Positions 1-10,316 of a stretch of DNA of 64,000 nt are shown one piece after another. The translations under genes were made by a program, and so were the position numbers. Source of the stretch: an uncultured Pseudomonadales bacterium (GTDB lineage: Bacteria > Pseudomonadota > Gammaproteobacteria > Pseudomonadales > Azotimanducaceae); contig OX638346.1 in the NCBI GenBank assembly GCA_951813515.1, positions 2,411,617 to 2,475,616 of the forward strand, read 5' to 3'. The notes beneath the pieces were generated by a model that saw nothing but the letters and a program-made list of their open reading frames with translations, searched no databases and was not told the DNA's origin. The stretch's first letter is position 1, and each line of letters starts with the position of its first letter.

Positions 1-753
1 GTTTCGATCGACGAGATTTGCGCCGCCATCAAGGATGTGTTCGACGACACGCGCCTGATCGCCGAACCCGCTGGCGCCCTGGCCGTGGCGGGGCTCAAGA
101 AATTCTCGGAAGGCAACGACGAGGATGATTCCCTGCGGTACGTCGCCATCGTCAGCGGCGCCAACGTCAACTTCGACCGGCTCCGGCACATCTCGGAGCG
201 CGCTGAGTTGGGCGAGCACCGCGAGGTGATCCTGGGTGTCACCATCGACGAGAAGGCGGGCAGCTTCCGACGTTTCTGCAAGACGCTGGGCAAGCGTTCG
301 GTGACGGAGTTCAACTACAGGTTCGCGGCGGCAGACGAGGCGCACGTCTATGTTGGTCTGGAAGTACGCCCGGGAGAAGACACGCACGCCGCCGCCGATG
401 ATCTCGCGCGCGCCGGCTATCGGGTCACGGACATGACGGACAACGAGGCCGCCAAGCTGCACGTGCGCCACATGGTCGGCGGCCGAACCTTCGGCGGCAA
501 ACCGGAGCTGGTCTACCGGTTCGAGTTTCCGGAACGCCCCGGCGCGCTATTGCGTTTCCTCAACGGGCTCGGAAGCCGCTGGAATATCACGATGTTCCAC
601 TACCGCAATCATGGCGCGGCATGGGGCAGGGTGCTGGTCGGCTTCGAGGGGGAAAGTGCGGACCGGGAGGGGCTCTCCACCTACCTGGACCGCATTGGAT
701 ACCGGTACTGGGAGGAGACGGGCAACCCGGCGGTGGACCTGTTTCTGCGTTAG
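1..753 (+). CDS. ilvA: Threonine ammonia-lyase, biosynthetic (C-terminal part)
   Basis: The reading frame is open from the first base, so the gene begins upstream and only about 250 C-terminal residues are visible. The part seen covers the end of the PLP catalytic domain (a segment IAEPAGALAVAGLKK) and two ACT-like regulatory domains, the second starting near FPERPGALLRFLNGLG. Biosynthetic threonine deaminase makes 2-oxobutanoate, the first step to isoleucine, and the paired ACT-like domains are the isoleucine/valine sensing part. The long two-domain tail favours the biosynthetic over the catabolic enzyme. The following gene, argC, starts 106 bp downstream after a TACAAT hexamer at 797-802 that could be a -10 box. 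Confidence 0.93.
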   Translation, partial: VSIDEICAAIKDVFDDTRLIAEPAGALAVAGLKKFSEGNDEDDSLRYVAIVSGANVNFDRLRHISERAELGEHREVILGVTIDEKAGSFRRFCKTLGKRSVTEFNYRFAAADEAHVYVGLEVRPGEDTHAAADDLARAGYRVTDMTDNEAAKLHVRHMVGGRTFGGKPELVYRFEFPERPGALLRFLNGLGSRWNITMFHYRNHGAAWGRVLVGFEGESADREGLSTYLDRIGYRYWEETGNPAVDLFLR

Positions 754-859
754 GTCCCACCCAGCGATTCTTTCCCGGATCGGTAACCGATTGGTTTACA
801 ATCAGTTATCGGGCCTTCCACGGGCAGGAAGACCGCTTTTCTAACACTCCATCACGTGT

Positions 860-1798
860 ATGCACAAGGTATTCATAGACGGCCAGGCGGGAACGACCGG
901 GCTTGAGATCGCGGGCCGGCTCAAGGCGCGTGGCGACATAACATTGCTCGAGATTCCCGATACCGAACGCAAGGATCCCGCGAGCCGCCGCGCGTATTTC
1001 GATGCGGCGGACCTGGCGATCCTGTGCCTGCCGGACGACGCGGCGCGCGAAGCGGTTGCGCTTTCGCCGTCTGCGCGCATCCTTGATGCGAGCACGGCGC
1101 ACCGCACGGCGGACGACTGGGTGTATGGACTGCCGGAACTGGATCGGCAGACGGCGCGGGATGCGATCAGGAACGCGCAGCGGGTCAGCAATCCCGGTTG
1201 CTATCCGACGGGTTTCATCCTGCTGGTGCGACCACTGATAGACGCGGGAATCGTCTCCCCGGAACTCCCGCTTCGCGTCAACGCCGTCTCGGGATACTCG
1301 GGCGGCGGCAAGGCGATGATCGCGGACTACTCCGCGCGGGATGAACCGGACTTGCGTGTGCGGCCGTATGGACTGCACCTGTCGCACAAGCACGTGCCGG
1401 AGATGCGTCGCTACGCCGGTACCCGTCGAACGCCGCTGTTCGCGCCGATGGTCGGACATTTCTTCAAAGGCATGCTGACCCAGGTGCCGCTGTTTCTGGA
1501 TGAACTCGAGGGTGGTGCCGGCGCCGCCGACGTGTGTGAAGCTCTCATTGCGCGCTACGCCGGCGAACACTTCGTGCGCGTGCTGCCGCAGAATGCGGAA
1601 TGCGCACAGGAGGCGGGATTCCTCGGTGCCACCGCGTGCAACGACACCAACCGGATCGAACTGATGGTATTCGCGGGTTCCGAACACGTCCTGCTGTCCG
1701 CCCGCTACGACAACCTGGGCAAGGGTGCCGCCGGCGCCGCCGTGCAGAACATGAACCTGATGCTCGGTATCGAGGAAACCGCAGGCTTGACGGCATAA
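860..1798 (+). CDS. argC: N-acetyl-gamma-glutamyl-phosphate reductase, type 2
   Basis: This 312-residue protein reduces N-acetylglutamyl phosphate to the semialdehyde with NADPH in arginine synthesis. The N-terminal nucleotide-binding loop reads GQAGTTGLEI (residues 8-17) and the catalytic cysteine is Cys114 in NPGCYPTGF. The length, the VFIDGQAGTTG opening and the SHKHVPEM segment fit the short type-2 form rather than the roughly 340-residue type 1. No other arg gene is adjacent, so it is a stand-alone gene. The ATG at 860 lacks a clear Shine-Dalgarno sequence but matches the family start. Confidence 0.93.
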   Translation: MHKVFIDGQAGTTGLEIAGRLKARGDITLLEIPDTERKDPASRRAYFDAADLAILCLPDDAAREAVALSPSARILDASTAHRTADDWVYGLPELDRQTARDAIRNAQRVSNPGCYPTGFILLVRPLIDAGIVSPELPLRVNAVSGYSGGGKAMIADYSARDEPDLRVRPYGLHLSHKHVPEMRRYAGTRRTPLFAPMVGHFFKGMLTQVPLFLDELEGGAGAADVCEALIARYAGEHFVRVLPQNAECAQEAGFLGATACNDTNRIELMVFAGSEHVLLSARYDNLGKGAAGAAVQNMNLMLGIEETAGLTA

Positions 1799-1930
1799 CC
1801 CTCCAACACCCCCAGGGGACCACGGCGAAATCCGCGACGTGCGTTGCGGGTACAATGCGCGCCGCATCGAAACTTCGGGGAACGCCCCTTCGGCCATTGC
1901 TGTCAAGATATCGAGACCAGATCAAACGCA

Positions 1931-3205
1931 ATGCAATACGCGCAACTCGACATCGCTGACCTCGAACGCGAGATGGCGACGCTTGCCCAACGCTATTCGG
2001 CGGTGAGCGATTCCAACCTCTCGCTGGATCTGACACGCGGCAAACCGGCACCGGAGCAACTGGATCTCTCCAATGCCCTCGACGGCATCCTCGAAGGCGA
2101 CTACGTGTCGCCCTCCGGCATCGATGCGCGCAACTATGGCGACTTGCGGGGGCTTCCCGAAGCGCGCGAACTCGGCGCGGAAATCCTCGGGCTTCCCGCA
2201 GAGCGTATCATCGCCGCCGGTCCCAGCAGCCTGACGCTGATGTACCAGGTGATGGACGCCGCGTACCACTACGGACTGAGCGGCCCGTCGTGGGCCGGCG
2301 AGGCGCCGGTCAAGGCGATATGTCCGGTGCCGGGTTACGACCGGCACTTCACCCTCACCGAGTCCTTCGGCATCGAAATGACCAACGTGCCGATGACGGC
2401 GTCCGGACCGGACATGGACCGGGTTGAGGCGCTGGTTGAATCCGATCCCTGCGTCAAGTGCATATGGTGCGTGCCGAAGTACTCGAATCCCTCGGGCTGC
2501 GTCTATTCGCCGGAAACCGTTGGCAGAATCGCGTCGCTCGCGAACCGCGCGTCGGCCGGATTCATGGTGTTCTGGGACAATGCCTACGCCGTGCACGACT
2601 TCGAGTTTCCCCCGGCGGTCCTGGACGATGTGCTTGCGCGTGCCGAGGCCTGTGGTAACGGTGACAACGTGGTCCTTTTCGGATCGACGTCGAAGATCAC
2701 GTTCGCCGGCGGGGGTATCAGCTTTGTCGCCGGCAGTCCGGCGACCCTGGACAAGCTGGAGGCCCGGCTGTCGGTGATGCTGATCGGCCACGACAAGGTT
2801 AATCAACTGCGCCATGCGAGGTTCCTTGGCGGCCGGGTCGAGGCGCACATGCGGGCGCACGCCGACCTGGTCCGGCCCAAGTTCGAAGCCGTGGACCGAA
2901 TTCTCCACGCGTCACTCGACGGGCTCGGCATTGCCGAGTGGTCGCGTCCCCGAGGCGGCTATTTCATCGTTCTGGAGACGATCCCGGGACTCGCGGCGGA
3001 GGTGGTGAACCTTGCCGGGCGGGCCGGCGTGAGACTGACGCCGGCCGGCGCGACACATCCCTACGGGCGGGATCCCGACGACCGAACTATTCGATTGGCA
3101 CCGACGTTTGCTTCCCTGGGCGAAGTGGAGGCGGCGACGGAAGTGCTGGCGCTGTGCATTCGCCTCGCGAGCGCGCGGCGTATCCGCGCGGACAGGGACA
3201 CATGA
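1931..3205 (+). CDS. Aminotransferase of the aspartate aminotransferase Ic type
   Basis: A PLP-dependent class I/II aminotransferase of 424 residues. The opening MQYAQLDIADLEREM and the internal LTRGKPAPEQLDLSN are typical of the bacterial subgroup Ic aspartate aminotransferases, which transaminate aspartate and 2-oxoglutarate. The PLP lysine is probably Lys255 in STSKITFAGGG. The frame is open upstream to 1844, but the ATG at 1931 matches the family N-terminus and follows a TACAAT hexamer at 1851-1856. The stop overlaps the helicase start in an ATGA, implying co-translation. The exact amino-acid substrate cannot be read from sequence. Confidence 0.85.
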   Translation: MQYAQLDIADLEREMATLAQRYSAVSDSNLSLDLTRGKPAPEQLDLSNALDGILEGDYVSPSGIDARNYGDLRGLPEARELGAEILGLPAERIIAAGPSSLTLMYQVMDAAYHYGLSGPSWAGEAPVKAICPVPGYDRHFTLTESFGIEMTNVPMTASGPDMDRVEALVESDPCVKCIWCVPKYSNPSGCVYSPETVGRIASLANRASAGFMVFWDNAYAVHDFEFPPAVLDDVLARAEACGNGDNVVLFGSTSKITFAGGGISFVAGSPATLDKLEARLSVMLIGHDKVNQLRHARFLGGRVEAHMRAHADLVRPKFEAVDRILHASLDGLGIAEWSRPRGGYFIVLETIPGLAAEVVNLAGRAGVRLTPAGATHPYGRDPDDRTIRLAPTFASLGEVEAATEVLALCIRLASARRIRADRDT

Positions 3206-4350
3206 CCGACGACACCTTCGCCGGCTACGGACTGCCGGAGCCCTTGCAGCGGGCGATCACCGACCTGGGTTTCGAGCGCTGCACGCCGGTGCAGGGCGAG
3301 GTGCTGCCCTATAGCCTCTCGGACTACGACATTACCGGCCAGGCGCAGACGGGCACCGGCAAGACCGCCGCCTTCCTTATCACCATACTGACGCGGCACG
3401 TGGAGTATCCGCTCGAACGGCCGAATCCGCCGGGAACGCCCCGGGCGCTGATCCTCGCGCCGACGCGGGAGTTGGCATTGCAGATCGAAGCCGACGCCAT
3501 CGACCTGTCGGCGCATCTCGACGCCCAGATCGTTGCCGTGTTCGGCGGTCTCGATTTCAACCGCCAGATCGATCGCCTGCGGGGCGCGGAAGTGGACATC
3601 CTGGTTGCCACCCCTGGACGCCTGCTTGACTTCTGCAGCCGCGGAGTCGTCAATCTGCGGCGCGTCGAAACGCTGGTGATCGACGAGGCGGACCGCATGT
3701 TGGACATCGGCTTCATCCCCGACGTCCGCCGCATCGTCTACCAGACCCCGCACAAACGGCACCGGCAGACGCTGTTTTTCAGCGCAACCTTCAACGACGA
3801 CGTGATGCGCCTCGCGGGGCAATGGACCATGGATCCGGTTCACGTCGCCATCGAACCGGAATCCATTGCCGCCGAAGCCGTGGAACAACACTTCTGGATG
3901 CTGTCGGCCGCGGAAAAGCGCGATGCCATCGTCAGTTTCGTTCGTCGCCACAAGCCGGGGCAGGCGCTGGTCTTCGTCAATCGGCGCGACGCCGTGCACA
4001 GACTCGTGCGGTACCTCAGCGGGCGGGGAATCCAATGCGAGGGCCTGGCGGGAGATATACCCCAGCGACGGCGGCTGGCGACGCTGAACCGGTTCAAGCG
4101 CGGCGAACTGGGCCTGGTGGTCGCAACGGATGTCGCGGGGCGCGGCATTCACGTCGAGGGCATTACCCACGTCGTGAACTACGACCTGCCGGAAGAGGCG
4201 GAGTATTACGTTCACCGGATCGGTCGCACCGGACGCGCGGGAGCGAGCGGAACTTCGATCAGCTTTGTCTCGGAGAGCGACGCCTTCAACCTGCCGGCCA
4301 TTGAGGAGTTTCTGGGCCACGCCGTGGAGTGCACGCTGCCGGACCTCTGA
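3202..4350 (+). CDS. rhlB: DEAD-box ATP-dependent RNA helicase, RhlB-like
   Basis: A 382-residue DEAD-box helicase with the motifs in order: Q motif (Gln31), motif I AQTGTGKT (residues 48-55), PTRELA, VIDEADRML, the SAT motif in FFSATF, and HRIGRTGRAG near the end. RhlB unwinds RNA as part of the RNA degradosome in gammaproteobacteria. The short length and absence of a long basic or glycine-rich tail fit RhlB better than RhlE, SrmB or DeaD, but the symbol is by resemblance. The start codon overlaps the stop of the preceding aminotransferase (ATGA). Confidence 0.85.
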   Translation: MTDDTFAGYGLPEPLQRAITDLGFERCTPVQGEVLPYSLSDYDITGQAQTGTGKTAAFLITILTRHVEYPLERPNPPGTPRALILAPTRELALQIEADAIDLSAHLDAQIVAVFGGLDFNRQIDRLRGAEVDILVATPGRLLDFCSRGVVNLRRVETLVIDEADRMLDIGFIPDVRRIVYQTPHKRHRQTLFFSATFNDDVMRLAGQWTMDPVHVAIEPESIAAEAVEQHFWMLSAAEKRDAIVSFVRRHKPGQALVFVNRRDAVHRLVRYLSGRGIQCEGLAGDIPQRRRLATLNRFKRGELGLVVATDVAGRGIHVEGITHVVNYDLPEEAEYYVHRIGRTGRAGASGTSISFVSESDAFNLPAIEEFLGHAVECTLPDL

Positions 4351-4443
4351 TCTGTCGCCCGGCGGTCGATTGCGCCTCGGTTGCCGTCTCATGTGCAATC
4401 CGACACACTCAATCGGACCTTTCGTGCAACCGCCATTGGCCTC

Positions 4444-5304
4444 ATGACCGCTACAACCCAAGTTGCCGTCGTCCAGATGTGCGCCACCGCGGACGTGGAG
4501 CGCAATCTTCGCGCCACGGAGGCGCTGGTGGCGGACGCGGCCGCGGCGGGAGCGGAAGCGGTGTTCGCGCCGGAGACGTTCACGTTCATCGGTCCCGGGC
4601 GTATCCGGGCTGAAATACTTGAGCCGTTGCCCGAAGGCGGTCCCATATTCGAGCGATGCCGGGCCATGGCGGCAGGAAACGGCGTGCACTTCGTGTTCGG
4701 GTTCCACGAAACGGGGCCGAAAGGTCGCGCCTATAACACCTGTGTACACCTGGACCCGGCGGGCGAGATACGCGCGATGTATCGCAAGATCCACCTGTTC
4801 GACGTGGACCTGGCGGACGGGACGCGCCTCCTGGAATCGAGGTACACCGAGCCGGGCGACGCTCTGGTGGCCACGGAGTTGCCGTTCGGTACCCTTGGCC
4901 TGTCTATCTGCTACGACCTGCGCTTCCCGCACCTGTATCAGCGGCTGGTCGATCTTGGCGCCGTCGCAATCGCGGCGCCCGCTGCTTTCACCAGCACCAC
5001 GGGGCCGGATCACTGGCACGTATTGCTGCGCGCGCGGGCGATCGAGTGCCAGGCGTACGTCATCGCGGCGGCCCAGCACGGTGAGCATGGCCACGCCAAT
5101 CGCTCCTCATACGGCCACGCACTGATCGTCGACCCCTGGGGTGACGTCGTCGCGGAGTGTCCGGAGCAGGGCGACAGTTTCGCCATTGCTGCGATCGATC
5201 CCCGGCGCGTCGAGAAAGTGCGACGTGAACTGCCGAGCATCGCCAATCGGAAGCCCATAGGCGACCGCCGAACGGCGGCATCAGCGGTCCCGAATGCCGG
5301 CTGA
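4444..5304 (+). CDS. Carbon-nitrogen hydrolase (nitrilase superfamily, Nit-like amidase)
   Basis: A 286-residue nitrilase-fold amidohydrolase with the full Glu-Lys-Cys triad: Glu44 in APETFTF, Lys115 in YRKIHLFDVD and Cys156 in LSICYDLRF. This arrangement and length are those of the Nit1/Nit2-like group, which includes deaminated-glutathione amidase and omega-amidase, so a metabolite-repair role is likely. The ATG at 4444 gives the expected start; an upstream in-frame ATG at 4381 would add 21 unrelated residues. The 3' end overlaps the next gene by 11 bp if that starts at 5294. Confidence 0.87.
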   Translation: MTATTQVAVVQMCATADVERNLRATEALVADAAAAGAEAVFAPETFTFIGPGRIRAEILEPLPEGGPIFERCRAMAAGNGVHFVFGFHETGPKGRAYNTCVHLDPAGEIRAMYRKIHLFDVDLADGTRLLESRYTEPGDALVATELPFGTLGLSICYDLRFPHLYQRLVDLGAVAIAAPAAFTSTTGPDHWHVLLRARAIECQAYVIAAAQHGEHGHANRSSYGHALIVDPWGDVVAECPEQGDSFAIAAIDPRRVEKVRRELPSIANRKPIGDRRTAASAVPNAG

Positions 5305-6357
5305 GATGTCTCACACCCGCAACCCCTGGGTGATTGCGGCCGCCTTCGTCGTGATCGCCGCCGGCATCAAGGCGGCTGAAGCCATCATGGTGCCGTTCCT
5401 CCTCGCGGCCTTCATTGCCACCGTCGCCGCTACGCCCATGTTCTGGCTGCATCGGCGCGGGGTTCCCATTGGCCTCGCGATCCTGGCGGTCATTGCCGGG
5501 CTATTGATCGTCCTGTTCGGTCTCGGTGCCGTGGTCGCGCAACAGGTGGCCGTGTTCGCGACGGCCTTGCCCGGGTACGAGGCGAAAGCGACGGCGTTTG
5601 CGCAACGCGTCCTCGAAGGACTGGGTGCCATGGGCATAGATCTTTCGGTCGACTGGATCCTGGACGCCTTCGATCCGGCGGTGGCTTTTTCCATGGCGGG
5701 CAACACGCTGCGCGGTTTTCAAAACGTGCTCTCCAACGGGTTCCTGATCCTCCTGACAGTCATTTTCATCCTGGCGGAGGCATCGAGTTTTCCGCGAAAG
5801 CTGCGCGAGACGCTCAAGGCTCCCGAACGCGACATGCCCTATTTCGAGCGATTCGCGGAGAACGTCAATCGGTACATCGCTCTCAAGACCACCACCAGCA
5901 TGGGGACGGGCATCGCGGTTGGGGGGGCGATGGCGGTGATAGGCGTCGACGTTCCCATCCTCTGCGGCCTGCTCGCCTTCATGCTGAACTACGTGCCTAC
6001 CATCGGCAGCATCATCGCCGCGGTGCCGGCGGTGTTGCTCGCGCTCGTGGAACTGGGTCCGGCGCATGCGGGGATTGCCGTTGCATGCTACGTGGCGATC
6101 AACGTGATCGTCGGCAACGTGGTTGAGCCGAAGTTCATGGGCCGGGCGTTGAGCCTGTCGACGCTGGTCGTATTCGTGTCCCTGGTGTTCTGGGGCTGGA
6201 TGCTGGGTCCGGTGGGCATGCTGCTGTCGGTGCCCCTGACGATGACGGCGAAGCTGGCGCTGGAAGCGAACCCCGAGAGCGAGTGGCTGGCGCACCTGCT
6301 CGGGCCCGCCGATGCGCCGGTGCAAGCGGCGGACGAAGACCCGGAAGAGGCCGAACC

Positions 6358-6361
<4 letters not shown>
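5294..6361 (+). CDS. AI-2E family transporter (UPF0118/PerM-like)
   Basis: A 355-residue polytopic membrane protein with the layout of the AI-2E exporter family: paired N-terminal helices (HTRNPWVIAAAFVVIAAG), a soluble middle section rich in charged residues (about 90-190), then a group of C-terminal helices with the conserved NYVPTIGSIIAA and MGRALSLSTLVVF segments. Members export small molecules or act as Na+/H+ antiporters; the substrate is unknown. The start could be 5294 or the second ATG at 5306. The stop overlaps the next GTG start (GTGA). Confidence 0.85.
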
Positions 6362-7441
<1,080 letters not shown>

Positions 7442-7458
<17 letters not shown>

Positions 7459-7912
7459 GGAAATCGAGGCCATGGTGCCCCGGCCCCATCGGCATCAGTT
7501 CAACGACAACGCCGTCCGGATGACGCGAGCGCTGTCGGATGCGGTCGGCATGAAACGCATCGGCATCCACCTTGTGCGACTGCCACCCGGGCGTGACAGC
7601 ACGGAGTTCCACTATCACGACTCGGACGAGGAGTTTCTCTACATATTGTCGGGGCGCGGGATTGCGGAGATCGGGGACGAGCGTTTCGAAGTGGGACCCG
7701 GAGACTTCATGGGGTTCGAAGCGCCTTCGCAACCGCACTCGATGAACAATCCGTTCGACGAAGACCTCGTCTATCTCATGGGCGGAGAGCGCAACCTGTC
7801 GGATGTCGTGCATTACCCGCGCATCGAGCGCACGTTGGTGAAGAGCGGGAGCCGCCGCGCCTGGGCGGAGTGGGAAAACCTGCACGAGTTGCACTGGGAC
7901 GGGAAGAGATAA
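7442..7912 (+). CDS. Cupin-domain protein
   Basis: A 156-residue single-domain cupin. The first cupin motif is visible as EFHYHDSDEEFLYILSGRG with the metal-binding histidines and glutamates, and the second as GDFMGFEAPSQPHSMNN. Such proteins bind a metal and act as dioxygenases, isomerases or sugar-binding sensors; no specific substrate is indicated. The ATG at 7442 lies inside the 3' end of hisC, giving a 17-bp overlap and suggesting the two are co-transcribed. The C-terminal part (SDVVHYPRIERTLVKSGSRR) has no motif I recognise. Confidence 0.8.
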
Positions 7913-7960
7913 GCGGCGACCGGCTCGGTGGCCAGTGCCGCTCTCGCTGTCCAGCAGGGC

Positions 7961-8011
7961 AAAAAGAGACGGGCGACTGTCGAGGTGGCGGATGCCGCCT
8001 CGCCGTTACCC
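7961..8011 (-). terminator. Intrinsic terminator of ADC-like copy 1
   Basis: On the minus strand, downstream of the gene ending at 8061, a long GC-rich stem (arms GGGCGAC...CGAGGTGGC and GCCGCCTCG...CCC, 7971-8011, with a few mismatches) is followed by CTTTTT at 7961-7966. It is the homologue of the better preserved terminator at 9052-9103, so it was copied with the gene. Confidence 0.75.
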
Positions 8012-8060
8012 TTGTGGTGTTCGTTGGCCCTACCGCCAATGCGGCAAGCCCGACAGTACG

Positions 8061-8945
8061 TTACTTGACCTTGAACATCGCGCCGCTGGTGCCGCCGCCC
8101 CTGCCGATGGCCCACTGCCAGAAACCTGGTGTGTCGCAGGGATCCGGCAACATGCGGGAGAACTTGTCCTCGGGCCGCATGTAGGTCGTGATCATGCCGG
8201 CTTCCCATTCGACCAAGTAGTTCTTGTCGGGATCGGTGTCGACTGGGCCGCGCCCTTGCCGCATCAGGCAACCGGTGCCGCCGTCGATGGCGAACGAAAT
8301 GGTATTGCCGCCCTCGGTGCCTTGCGCCTTCAGCTTCTTGACCGTGGCCTCATCCACGCCGCCGGGACTGAAGTCCATGGACAGCCGGACCTTGCCCTCG
8401 TAGACGACTTCCGAATGGTGCTTTTCAACCGTCATCTCGTCGCACACGTACTTGGGCCAACCCCAGCAGTTGCCATTCAGGCAGGTATGGAAGTTCGGCA
8501 CCGGAACGCTGATCACGAGCCAGGACTCGATCCCGTCGGGACACAGTGCCTTGACCATCACCCGGCCTTCCATGAAGGGTGCCGGACCTCGATTGAGGTC
8601 CCAGTAGGAGACCATCACCTCCGGCTTCTCCGGCATCCGGAGCGGCGCGTACATGTACGACTGGTACAGGTCGAGGTCAGTTGGCTCGATGACGGTGCAG
8701 TGGCCCCAGGCCCCGGCCCCCGCCTTTGCCAATTCCGCGCACTCTTCATCGGAAAGCCTCGGAGACGGTTTGCCCCCGATGTCCAACCCTATGAGTACGT
8801 CGTCGTCAGAGTCGACCCAGCGGGCGACGTTTTCGCGCCGGACCCTGGTGAGGATCATCTGATCCTCCTCGGTCTTCACGTCGGATGGACGCATCTGCTT
8901 GCCACCAGCATGTTTCTCTCTCGGAAAGGTGACTATCGTACCCAT
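8061..8945 (-). CDS. Acetoacetate-decarboxylase-fold protein, copy 1
   Basis: A 294-residue protein with the acetoacetate decarboxylase (ADC) superfamily signature around CWGWPKYVCDEM; Lys165 aligns with the Schiff-base lysine of the GFPKK motif in ADC. The second lysine of that motif, which lowers the pKa of the first, is replaced by Tyr, so true decarboxylation of acetoacetate is uncertain; aldolase-dehydratases and lactonase-like members also exist. An in-frame TTG lies six bases upstream, but the ATG at 8945 matches copy 2. It lies 3' of its close paralogue on the same strand, each with its own terminator. Confidence 0.72.
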   Translation of the reverse strand: MGTIVTFPREKHAGGKQMRPSDVKTEEDQMILTRVRRENVARWVDSDDDVLIGLDIGGKPSPRLSDEECAELAKAGAGAWGHCTVIEPTDLDLYQSYMYAPLRMPEKPEVMVSYWDLNRGPAPFMEGRVMVKALCPDGIESWLVISVPVPNFHTCLNGNCWGWPKYVCDEMTVEKHHSEVVYEGKVRLSMDFSPGGVDEATVKKLKAQGTEGGNTISFAIDGGTGCLMRQGRGPVDTDPDKNYLVEWEAGMITTYMRPEDKFSRMLPDPCDTPGFWQWAIGRGGGTSGAMFKVK

Positions 8946-9051
8946 GCGCAACGGGTCCTCATTTCATCGATTCGTCGGAATCCGAGATGACGGATACGCG
9001 GTCTTTTCCTCGGGTGGACCGGGACAACCTGCGGGAGAAACACAGGCAAGT

Positions 9052-9103
9052 CAAAAAATGACGGGCGACGGTCGAGGTGGCTAATGCCGCCTCGCCGTCG
9101 CCC
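9052..9103 (-). terminator. Intrinsic terminator of ADC-like copy 2
   Basis: Reading the minus strand, a nearly perfect stem (GGGCGACGG paired with CCGTCGCCC, then CGAGGTGG with CCGCCTCG, loop CTAATG; 9063-9103) is followed directly by ATTTTTT (9053-9059). It lies about 45 bp after the stop at 9148 and should end transcription before copy 1. Confidence 0.87.
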
Positions 9104-9147
9104 GGTGTTCGTTGGCCTGCCGCTAATGCGGCAAATTCAACAGGACG

Positions 9148-10041
9148 TTACTTGACCTTGACCATCCCGCCGGCGGGGCCGCCGCCCCTGCCGATGGCCC
9201 ACTGCCAGAAGCCGGGGGTGACGCAGGGATCCGGCAACATGCGGGAGAACTTGTCCTCGGGCCGCATGTAGGTCGTGATCATGCCGGCTTCCCATTCGAC
9301 GAAGTAGTTCTTGTCGGGATTGGTGTCGACCGGGCCGCGCCCTTGGCGCATCAGGCAACCGGTGCCGCCGTCGATGGCGAATGAAATGGTATTGCCGCCC
9401 TCGGTGCCTTGCGCCTTCAGCTTCGCCACCGTGGCGTCGTCCAGGCCGCCCGGAGTGAAATCCATGGACAGCCGGACCTTACCCTCGTAGACGACTTCCG
9501 AATGGTCCTTTTCAACCGACATCTCGTCGCACACGTACTTGGGCCAACCCCAGCAGTTGCCTTCGAGACAGGTATAGAAGTTGGGCACCGGGACGCTGAT
9601 CACGAGCCAGGACTCGATGCCGTCGGGACACAGTGCCTTGACCATCACCCGGCCTTCCATGAAGGGCGCCACGCCCCGGTTCATGTCCCAGTAGGAGAGC
9701 ATGATTGCCGGCTTCTCCGGCATCTTGAGCGGCGCGTACATGTACGACTCGTAAAGGTCGAGGTCGACGGGCTCGATAATGGTGCAGTGGCCATAGGACC
9801 CGGCCCCGGCTTTCGCCAGTTCCGCGCACTCTTCGTCGGTAAGCGCCGGACGGGTCGCACCGCCGCCGCCCATGTCCATGCCAACGATCACGTCCCGATC
9901 CTTGTCGGCGACCCAGTTGGCGACGTTTTCGAGCAGGATCCTCGCGAGAATCTCGCGATCCTGCTCTTCCTTCATGTCGGGGAAACGCATCTGCTCGCCT
10001 GATGCGTGTTTTTCTCTCGGAAAGGTAACCATCGTACCCAT
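9148..10041 (-). CDS. Acetoacetate-decarboxylase-fold protein, copy 2
   Basis: This 297-residue protein is a close paralogue of the product at 8061-8945: both contain FMEGRVMVKALCPDGIESW, the lysine motif CWGWPKYVCDEM and an almost identical C-terminal half. The first 60 residues differ more, including a short glycine insert (GGGGATRP) near residue 58. The frame is open to 10110, but the ATG at 10041 gives the shared start MGT-VTFPREKHA. No thiolase or CoA-transferase is nearby, so a role in acetone metabolism is not supported by context. Confidence 0.72.
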   Translation of the reverse strand: MGTMVTFPREKHASGEQMRFPDMKEEQDREILARILLENVANWVADKDRDVIVGMDMGGGGATRPALTDEECAELAKAGAGSYGHCTIIEPVDLDLYESYMYAPLKMPEKPAIMLSYWDMNRGVAPFMEGRVMVKALCPDGIESWLVISVPVPNFYTCLEGNCWGWPKYVCDEMSVEKDHSEVVYEGKVRLSMDFTPGGLDDATVAKLKAQGTEGGNTISFAIDGGTGCLMRQGRGPVDTNPDKNYFVEWEAGMITTYMRPEDKFSRMLPDPCVTPGFWQWAIGRGGGPAGGMVKVK

Positions 10042-10316
10042 GCGCAGTAGTCCTCGCTTTGTCTGTTCCGGAGTCCGACACGACCGATCAGTCGGACCTC
10101 TCCATGCCATCGTGGCGCTGTCGTGAGCCCCCCCGATCGGCCAATGGCTTCGGTGATGTTAACTGACTGCTCTTCGGACGGTCAACGCGCGCTGAGAGAC
10201 TGAGGCCCTCGTCTTCGCGCTCTGTCTTCCAATTGGCTTACCGTCGTTTCGTTGTCCATCTTGCCGCCTTGGTCCGTGTTTCCGTCGGCGGCGTTGGCAG
10301 CCTAGTGCGAGGGAGT

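Larger units (their letters stand above)
7971..10110 (-). repeat. Tandem duplication of an ADC-like gene unit (about 1.09 kb each)
   Basis: Two head-to-tail units, offset by 1,087 bp, each contain the gene, a 3' spacer with a CCGC-NNNN-GCGG hairpin and the terminator, plus a recognisable upstream segment (around 8955-8995 and 10045-10090). Similarity is highest in the 3' half and spacer and lowest in the first 180 coding bases, a pattern expected if conversion has kept the 3' part alike. Confidence 0.8.

Noticed and set aside
3061..5094. 677-codon minus-strand open frame
   Set aside because: Shadow of the helicase and amidase genes in GC-rich DNA; the plus-strand proteins have complete motif sets.
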